A stretch of 64,000 bases of DNA, taken from contig CAXHTE010000047.1 in the NCBI GenBank assembly GCA_964019415.1, forward strand, positions 46,001-110,000, read 5' to 3'. The notes beneath the pieces were generated by a model. It did no database searches. It was not told the origin of the DNA and saw only the letters and a list, made by a program, of their open reading frames with translations. The position numbers and the translations under genes were made by a program. Source of the DNA: Ianthella basta. Its lineage: Eukaryota > Porifera > Demospongiae > Verongiida > Ianthellidae. Position 1 is the first letter of the stretch. Each line of letters opens with the position of its first letter. Of this stretch, positions 56,601-64,000 are shown one piece after another.

Positions 56601-59600
56601 AAGATTTGGCAAGATTTGGCAAGACATCATAAGGTAAGATTTGGCAAGATATGACAAGGTAGGATTTAGCTAGATTTGGCAAGATATGACAAGGTAAGAT
56701 TTGGCAAGATTTGGCAAGATATGACAAGGTAACATTAAGCAAGATTTGGCAAGATATGACAAGGTAAGATTAAGCTAGATTTGGCAATATATGACAGGAT
56801 AAGATTAGGCAAGATTAGGCAAGATATGACGAGGTAATATCTGGCCACATTTGGCAAAATATGACAAGGTAAGATTAAGCAAGATTTGGCAAGATATGAC
56901 AAGGTAAGATAAAGCATAATTTGGCAAAATATGACAAGGTAAGATTAGACAAGATATCACAAGGTAAGATTAAGCTAGATTTGGCAAGATATGACAGGAT
57001 AAGATTAGGCAAGATTAGGCAAGATATGACGAGGTAAGATCTGGCCACATTTGGCAAAATATGACAAGGTAAGATTAAGCAAGATTTGGCAAGATATGAC
57101 AAGGTAAGATAAAGCATAATTTGGCAAAATATGACAAGTAAGATTTGGCAAGATTTGGCAAGATATGACAAGGTAAGATTAGGCAAGATATGACAAGGTA
57201 AGATTTGGCAAGATTTGGCAAGATATGACAAGGTAAGATTTGGCAAGATTAGGCAAGATATGACAAGGTAATATTTTGCAAGATTTGGCAATTAAGGAGA
57301 AGGTAAGATTTGGCAAGATTTGGAAAGACATGATAAGGTAAGATTTGGCAAGATTTGGCAAGATATTACAAGGAAAGATTTGGCTAGATTTGGCAAGATA
57401 TGACAAGGTAAGATTTGGCAAGATTCGGCAAGATATGACAAGGTAACATTAAGCAAGATTTGGCAAGATATGACAAAATAAGATAAGGCAAGATTAGGTA
57501 AGATATGACGAGGTAAGATCTGGCAAGATAGGACAAGTTAAGATTCTATCAAGATTAGGCAAGATTTGACAGGGTAAGATCTGGCAAGATATGAGAAGGT
57601 AAGATTTAGCAAGATTTGGCAAGATATGACAAGGTAAGATAAGGTAGGATTAGGCAAGATATGAAAAGGTATGATTAAGCAAGATTTGGCAAGATTTGGC
57701 AAGATATGACTAGGTAAGATTTGGCAAGATATGACAAGTAAGATTAGGAAAGATTTGGCAAGATATGACGAGGTAAGTTCTGGCAAGATATGACGAAGTA
57801 TGATCTGGAAAGATATGATGAGGTAAGATTTGGCAAGATTTGGCAAGATTTGACAAGATAAAATTAGGCAAGATTTGGCAAGATATGACAAGGTAAGATT
57901 AGGCAAGATTAGGCAAGATATGACAAGGTTAGATTTGGCAAGATGGGGCAAGATATGACTAGGTAAGATTAAGCAAAATTTAGCAAGATATGACAAGGTA
58001 AGATTAAGCAAGATTTGGTAATCTATGACTAGGTAAGATCTGGCAAGATTTGGCAAGATATGCCAAGGTAAGATTTGGCTAGATTTGGCAAGATATGACG
58101 AGGTAAGATCTGGCAAGATATGACGAGGTTTGATCTGGCAAGATTTGACGAGGTAAGATCTGGCAAGATATGACAAGGTAAGATTCTGGCAAGATTAGGC
58201 AAGATATGACAAGGTAAGATCTGGCAAGATTAGGCAAGATATGACAAGGTAAGATTTGACAAGATTTGGCAAGATATGACGAGGTAAGATCTGGCAAGAT
58301 ATGACGAACTATGATCCGGCAAGATATGACGAGGTAAGATCTGGCAAGATAGGACAAGGTAAGATTCTAGCAAGATTAGGCAAGATATGACAATGTAAGA
58401 TTTGGCAAGATATGACAAGGTAAGATTTGGCAAGATTTGGCAAGATATGACAAGGTAACATAAGGTGGGATTAGGGAAGATATGAAAAGGTAAGATCAAG
58501 CAAGATTTGGCAAGATATGACAAGGTAAGATTTGGCAAGATTTGGCAAATATGACAAGGTAAGATTTGGCAAGATTTGGCAAGATATTACAAGGTAAGAT
58601 TTGGCAAGATTTGGCAAGATATGACAGGTTAAGAATAGGCAAGATTTGGCAAGATATGACAAGATAAGAGTAGGAAAGATTTGGCAAGATATGTCGAGGT
58701 AAGTTCTGGCAAGATATGACAAAGTATGATCTGGCCAGATATGACGAGGTAAGATTAAGCAAGATTAGGCAAGATATGACAAGGTAAGATATGGCAAGAT
58801 TAGGCAAGATATGACAAGGTAAGATCTGGCAAGATATGACAAGGTAAGATTTGACAAGATTTGGAAAGATATGACGAGGTAAGATCTGGCAAGATATGAT
58901 GAGGTATGATCCGGCCAGATATGACGAGGTAAGATCTGGCAAGATAGGACATGGTAAGATTCTAGCAAGATTAGGCAAGATATTACAAGGTAAGATCTGT
59001 CAAGATATGACAAGGTAAGATTTGACAAGATTTGGCAAGATATGACAAGGTAAGATAAGGTAGGATTAGGCAAGATATGAAAAGGTAAGATTTGGCAAGA
59101 TTTGGCAAGATATGACAAGGTAAGATCTTGCAAGATATGACAAGGTAAGATTTGGCGAGATATGACAAGGTAAGATTAGGCAAGATATGATAAGGTAAGA
59201 TTTGGCAAGTTTTGCAAGATATATATGACAAAGTAAGATTTGGCAAGATTAGGTAAGATATGACAAAGTAAGATGTGGCAAGATTTGGCAAGATATGACT
59301 AGGTATGATTAAGCAAGATTTGGCAAGATATGACAAGGTAAGATTAGGCAAGATTAGGCAAAATATGATAAGGTAAGATTAGGCAAGATATGACAAGGTA
59401 TGATTTGGCAATATTTGCAATTGGCATGATATGACAAGGTAAGATTTGGCAAGATTTGGCAAGATATGACAAGGTAAGATTAAGCAAGATTTGACAAGAT
59501 ATGACAAGGTAAGATTTGGCAAGATTTGGAAAGATATGACAAAGGTAAGTTTAGGCAAGATTAGGCAAGATATGACAAGGTAAGATTTGGCAAGATTTGC

Positions 59601-60624
59601 AATTGGCACGATATGACAAGGTAAGATATGGCAAGATTTGGCAAGATATGACAAGGTAAGATTAAGAAAGATTTGGCAAGATATGACAAGGTAAGATTTG
59701 GCAAGATTTGGCAAAATATGACAAGGTAAGATTTGGCAAAATTTGGCAAGATATGACAAGGTAAGATTTGGCAAGATTTGGCAACATATGACAGGGTAAG
59801 ATTAAGCAAGATTTGGCAAGATATGACAAGATAAGAGTAAGCAAGATTTGGCAAGATATGACAAGTCAGATTAGGAAAGATTTGGCAAGATTTGACGAGG
59901 TACAATTAGGCAAGATTAGGCAAGATATCACATGGTAAGATTAGGCAAGATTAGGCAAGATATGACAAGGTAAGATTTGGCAAGATTTGGCAAGATATGA
60001 CAAGGTGAGATTACGCAAGATTTGGCAAGATATGACAAGGTAAGATTAAGCAAGATTTGGTAAGATAAGACAAGGTAAGATTTGGCAAGATTTGGCAAGA
60101 TATGACGAGGTAAGACCTGGCAAGATATGACGAGGTAAGATTAGGCAAGATATGACAAGGTAAGATTTGGCAAGATTTGGCAAAATATGACAAGGTAAGA
60201 TTTGGCAAGATGCGACAGGTAAGATCTGGCAAGATACGACAAAGTAAGATCTGGCAAGATATGACGAGGTACGATCTGGCAAAATATGACGAGGTAAGAT
60301 CTGGCAAGATTAGGCAAGATATGACAAGGTAAGATCTGGCAAGATGTGACGAGGTATGATCTGGCAAGATATGACGAGGTAAGATTAGGCAAGATATGAC
60401 AAGGTAAGATTTGGCAAGATTTGGCAAAATATGACAAGGTAAGATTTGGCAAGATACGACAGATAAGATCTGGCAAGCTATGACAAAGTAAGATCTGGCA
60501 AGATATGACAAGGTAAGATTAGGCAAGACATGACAAGGTAAGATCTGGCAAGATTAGGCAAGATATGACAAGGTAAGATTAAGCAGAATTTGACAAGTTA
60601 TTGAAGGTAAATTTAAGGAACATT

Positions 60625-63405
60625 TGGCAAGATATGACAAGGTAAGATTAGGCAAGATTAGGCAAGATATGACAAGGTAAGATTAGGCAAGATTAGGCAA
60701 GATATGACAAGGTAAGATTTGGCTAGATTTGGCAAGATATGACTAGGTATAAGCAAGCTTTGGCAAGATATGACAAGGTATGATCTGACAAGATATGACG
60801 ATTTAAGATTAGGCAAGATATGACAAGGTAAGATCTGGCAAGATTAGGCAAGATATGACAAGGTAAGATTAAGCAGAATTTGGCAAGTTATTGAAGGTAA
60901 ATTTAAGGAAATTTGGCAAGATATTACAAGATAAGATTAGGCAACATTAGGCAAGATATGACAAGATAAGATTAGGCAAGATTAGGCAAGATATGACAAG
61001 GTAAGATTTGGCTAGATTTGGCAAGATATGTCAAGGTATAAGCAAGCTTTGGCAAGATATGACAAGGTATGATCTGGCAAGATATGACGAGGTATGATCT
61101 GGCAAGATATGACGAGGTAAGATATGGCAAGATATGACAAGGTAAGATCTGGCAAGATATGACGAGGTATGATCTGGCAAGATATGACGAGGTATGATCT
61201 GGCAAGATATGACGAGGTATGATCTGGCAAGATATGACAAGGTTAGATCTGGTAAGATCTGGCAAGATTAGGCAAGATATGACAAGGTAAGTTTAAGCAA
61301 GATTTGGCAAGATATTGAAGGTAAGATTAAGCAACATTTGGCAATATATGACAAGGTAAGATTAGGCAAGATTAGGCAAGATATGATAAGGTAAGATTAG
61401 GCAAGATTAGGCAAGATATGACAAGTTAAGATTTCAAAATTGGCAAGATTTGGCAAGATATGACAAAGTAAGATCTGACAAGATATGACACGGTAAGATC
61501 TGGCAAGATTAGGCAAGATATGACAAGGTAAGCTTAAGCAAGATTTGGCAAGATGTTGAAGGTAAGATTAAGCAACATTTGGCAAGATATGACAAGGTAA
61601 GATTAGGCAAGATTAGGCAAGATATGACAAGGTAAGATTAGGCAAGATTAGGCAAGATATGATACGGTTAGATTGAGTACGTAAGATTTGGCAAGATATG
61701 ATAAGGTATGATCTGGCAAGATATGACGAGGAAAGATCTGGCAAGATGTGACAAGGTAAGATCTGGCCAGATTAGGCAAGACACGACAAGGTAAGATCTG
61801 GCAAGATTTGGCAAGATATGACAAGGTAAGATTAAGCAAGATTTGACAAGATATGACGAGGTATGATCTGGCAAGACATGATGTGGTAAGATCTGGCAAG
61901 ATATGACAAGGTAAGATCTGGCAAGATTAGGCAAGATATGACAAGGTAAGATTTGACAAGATATGACAAGGTAAGATTTGGCAAGATTTGGCAAGATATG
62001 ACAAGGTAAGATTAGGCAAGATTAGGCAAGATATGACAAGGTAAGATTAGGCAAGATTAGGCAAGATATGACAAGGTAAGATTTGGCTAGATTTGGCAAG
62101 ATATGACTAGGTATAAGCAAGCTTTGGCAAGATATGACAAGGTATGATCTGACAAGATATGACGATTTAAGATTAGGCAAGATATGACAAGGTAAGATCT
62201 GGCAAGATTAGGCAAGATATGACAAGGTAAGATTAAGCAGAATTTGGCAAGTTATTGAAGGTAAATTTAAGGAAATTTGGCAAGATATTACAAGATAAGA
62301 TTAGGCAACATTAGGCAAGATATGACAAGATAAGATTAGGCAAGATTAGGCAAGATATGACAAGGTAAGATTTGGCTAGATTTGGCAAGATATGTCAAGG
62401 TATAAGCAAGCTTTGGCAAGATATGACAAGGTATGATCTGGCAAGATATGACGAGGTATGATCTGGCAAGATATGACGAGGTAAGATATGGCAAGATATG
62501 ACAAGGTAAGATCTGGCAAGATATGACGAGGTATGATCTGGCAAGATATGACGAGGTATGATCTGGCAAGATATGACGAGGTATGATCTGGCAAGATATG
62601 ACAAGGTTAGATCTGGTAAGATCTGGCAAGATTAGGCAAGATATGACAAGGTAAGTTTAAGCAAGATTTGGCAAGATATTGAAGGTAAGATTAAGCAACA
62701 TTTGGCAATATATGACAAGGTAAGATTAGGCAAGATTAGGCAAGATATGATAAGGTAAGATTAGGCAAGATTAGGCAAGATATGACAAGTTAAGATTTCA
62801 AAATTGGCAAGATTTGGCAAGATATGACAAAGTAAGATCTGACAAGATATGACACGGTAAGATCTGGCAAGATTAGGCAAGATATGACAAGGTAAGCTTA
62901 AGCAAGATTTGGCAAGATGTTGAAGGTAAGATTAAGCAACATTTGGCAAGATATGACAAGGTAAGATTAGGCAAGATTAGGCAAGATATGACAAGGTAAG
63001 ATTAGGCAAGATTAGGCAAGATATGATACGGTTAGATTGAGTACGTAAGATTTGGCAAGATATGATAAGGTATGATCTGGCAAGATATGACGAGGAAAGA
63101 TCTGGCAAGATGTGACAAGGTAAGATCTGGCCAGATTAGGCAAGACACGACAAGGTAAGATCTGGCAAGATTTGGCAAGATATGACAAGGTAAGATTAAG
63201 CAAGATTTGACAAGATATGACGAGGTATGATCTGGCAAGACATGATGTGGTAAGATCTGGCAAGATATGACAAGGTAAGATCTGGCAAGATTAGGCAAGA
63301 TATGACAAGGTAAGATTTGACAAGATATGACAAGGTAAGATTTGGCAAGATTTGGCAAGATATGACAAGGTAAGATTAGGCAAGATTAGGCAAGATATGA
63401 CAAGG
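60625..63405. repeat. Tandem duplication of a 1364-bp satellite block, apparently identical
   Basis: Sequence from about 60625 to 62040 recurs 1364 bp downstream, including rare marker units (GGTATAAGCAAGCTTTGGC at 60746 and 62110; ACGGTTAGATTGAGTACG at 61665 and 63029). Translations of three overlapping frames are identical between copies. Either a very recent duplication or an assembly duplication. Confidence 0.85.
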
Positions 63406-63794
63406 TAAGATTTAGCAAGATATGACAAAGTAAGATTTGGCAAGACTTGGCAAGATATGACGAGGTATGATCTGGCAAGATATGATGAGGTAAGATCTGG
63501 CAAGATATGACAAGGTAAGATCTGGAAGACACGACAGGTAAGATCTGGCAAGATATGACGAGGTAAGATCTGGCAAGATATGACAAGGTAAGATCTGGCA
63601 AGATTAGGCAAGATATGACTAGGAAAGATCTGGCAAGATTTGGCAAGATATGACGAGGTATGATCTGTCAAGATATGACACGTTAAGATTTGGCAAGATT
63701 TGGCAAGATACGACGAGGTATGATCTGGCAAGATATGACGAGGTAAGATCTGGCAAGATTAGGCAAGATATGACTAGGTAAGATTAGGCAAGAT

Positions 63795-63889
63795 TTGCCG
63801 ACGTTTCGACCAGATGCTCTGGTCTTCTTCAGGGCGAAGATCATCTTCGCCCTGAAGAAGACCAGAGCATCTGGTCGAAACGTCGGCAA
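63795..63889. repeat. Perfect 47-bp palindrome with hammerhead-like motifs
   Basis: 63795-63841 (TTGCCGACGTTTCGACCAGA...) and 63843-63889 are exact inverse complements around one C. The right half reads CTGAAGA, then a stem GACCAGA/TCTGGTC with loop GCA, then GAAACGTC (63852-63884), matching the hammerhead core CUGANGA-stem II-GAAA. By symmetry the minus strand has the same. ACGU after GAAA is self-complementary, so a dimeric fold would be needed. Confidence 0.6.
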
Positions 63890-63971
63890 GGTTTTCAACC
63901 CTGTTGTGAAGCTGGTATTAGAGAACCAACCCTTTCTGATGCCTGAGCCAGCTGAGAAGCCCTCACCTCAT
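63890..63971. other. Non-satellite flank of the palindrome
   Basis: GGTTTTCAACCCTGTTGTGA through CCCTCACCTCA is unlike the satellite. It is probably the body of the mobile element that carries the palindrome (Penelope-like is one possibility). The satellite resumes at about 63972. Confidence 0.5.
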
Positions 63972-64000
63972 TAGGCAAGATTTGGCAAGATATGACTAGG

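Larger units (their letters stand above)
40602..63794. repeat. Giant satellite array of 25-35-bp units (about 23 kb)
   Basis: The commonest unit is 35 bp, made of TAAGATTTGG, CAAGATTTGG and CAAGATATGACAAGG in that order. A 25-bp form lacks the middle block, and variants carry TTAGG, TTAAG, TCTGG, CGAGG or GCAATTGGCAAG. The array is one orientation throughout and far longer than any other feature. Units are organised in higher-order blocks. The common unit has no stop in any minus frame, which creates many spurious Leu/Ser/Cys/Ile-rich open frames. The array starts 44 bp beyond the last HYDIN exon. It is interrupted by a transposon (43781-44543), and the palindrome at 63795 ends this stretch; the satellite resumes at about 63972 and runs to the window end. 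Confidence 0.97.

Noticed and set aside
41168-63898. Dozens of minus-strand open frames of 60-212 codons across the satellite
   Set aside because: They are translations of the tandem unit in successive frames, all Leu/Ser/Cys/Ile-rich, with no start context or domain.

Overview
The window is nuclear DNA from an animal. Genes are split by introns with GT-AG borders, and the proteins are metazoan types: a CARD/coiled-coil/ankyrin protein, a STAND-type winged-helix/TPR protein and the ciliary protein HYDIN. Introns and spacers are full of short inverted-repeat transposons and CA/TG microsatellites. The style (short exons, very many MITEs, death-fold and STAND genes) suggests a sponge or another early-branching invertebrate. 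That is an inference from gene types and sequence style, not a taxonomic proof. No rRNA, tRNA, CRISPR or bacterial operon was seen.

Region 1 (1-5.4 kb) has no intact gene. It holds microsatellites, a perfect 43-bp inverted repeat, a degenerate stretch coding for 23-residue (STPR-like) repeats, a perfect RFX X-box palindrome and a 0.54-kb inverted-repeat element. Region 2 (5.43-18.52 kb, minus strand) is the best gene. Eleven exons join in frame with consistent splice phases into a predicted 821-residue protein: CARD, a 300-residue domain I cannot name, coiled coil with a Pro-rich linker, and C-terminal ankyrin repeats. Its introns carry several MITEs, a half-CARD relic and one copy of a promoter/first-exon module that recurs inverted at 21.6-22.2 kb. 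Region 3 (18.6-28.9 kb) is gene-poor and transposon-rich: a hAT-like element with an 8-bp target duplication, a Kolobok-like element with TTAA borders and a THAP-like remnant, and a second TTAA-bordered element.

Region 4 (29.2-31.05 kb, minus) is the C-terminal half of a STAND winged-helix/TPR protein. It is broken by several frameshifts and by a 73-bp MITE with an 8-bp target duplication. Region 5 (32.2-40.56 kb, minus) is an internal section of HYDIN spread over about 20 exons. It keeps strong HYDIN family features but has at least six frameshifts, two in-frame TAG codons, a substituted Walker-A lysine and a retroposon tail running into an exon. A 31-bp minisatellite bounds one side and a giant satellite the other.

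Region 6 (40.6-64 kb) is a satellite array of about 23 kb. It is built from 25-35-bp units (core GGCAAGATATGACAAGGTAA) arranged in higher-order blocks of about 700-1360 bp. A 763-bp transposon with a recognisable empty site interrupts it at 43.78 kb, and a perfect 47-bp palindrome with hammerhead-ribozyme-like motifs interrupts it at 63.8 kb. If HYDIN is a single locus, this array lies inside one of its introns. On the strand opposite HYDIN, most units carry an almost perfect 5' splice-site sequence (CAAG|GTAAGA).
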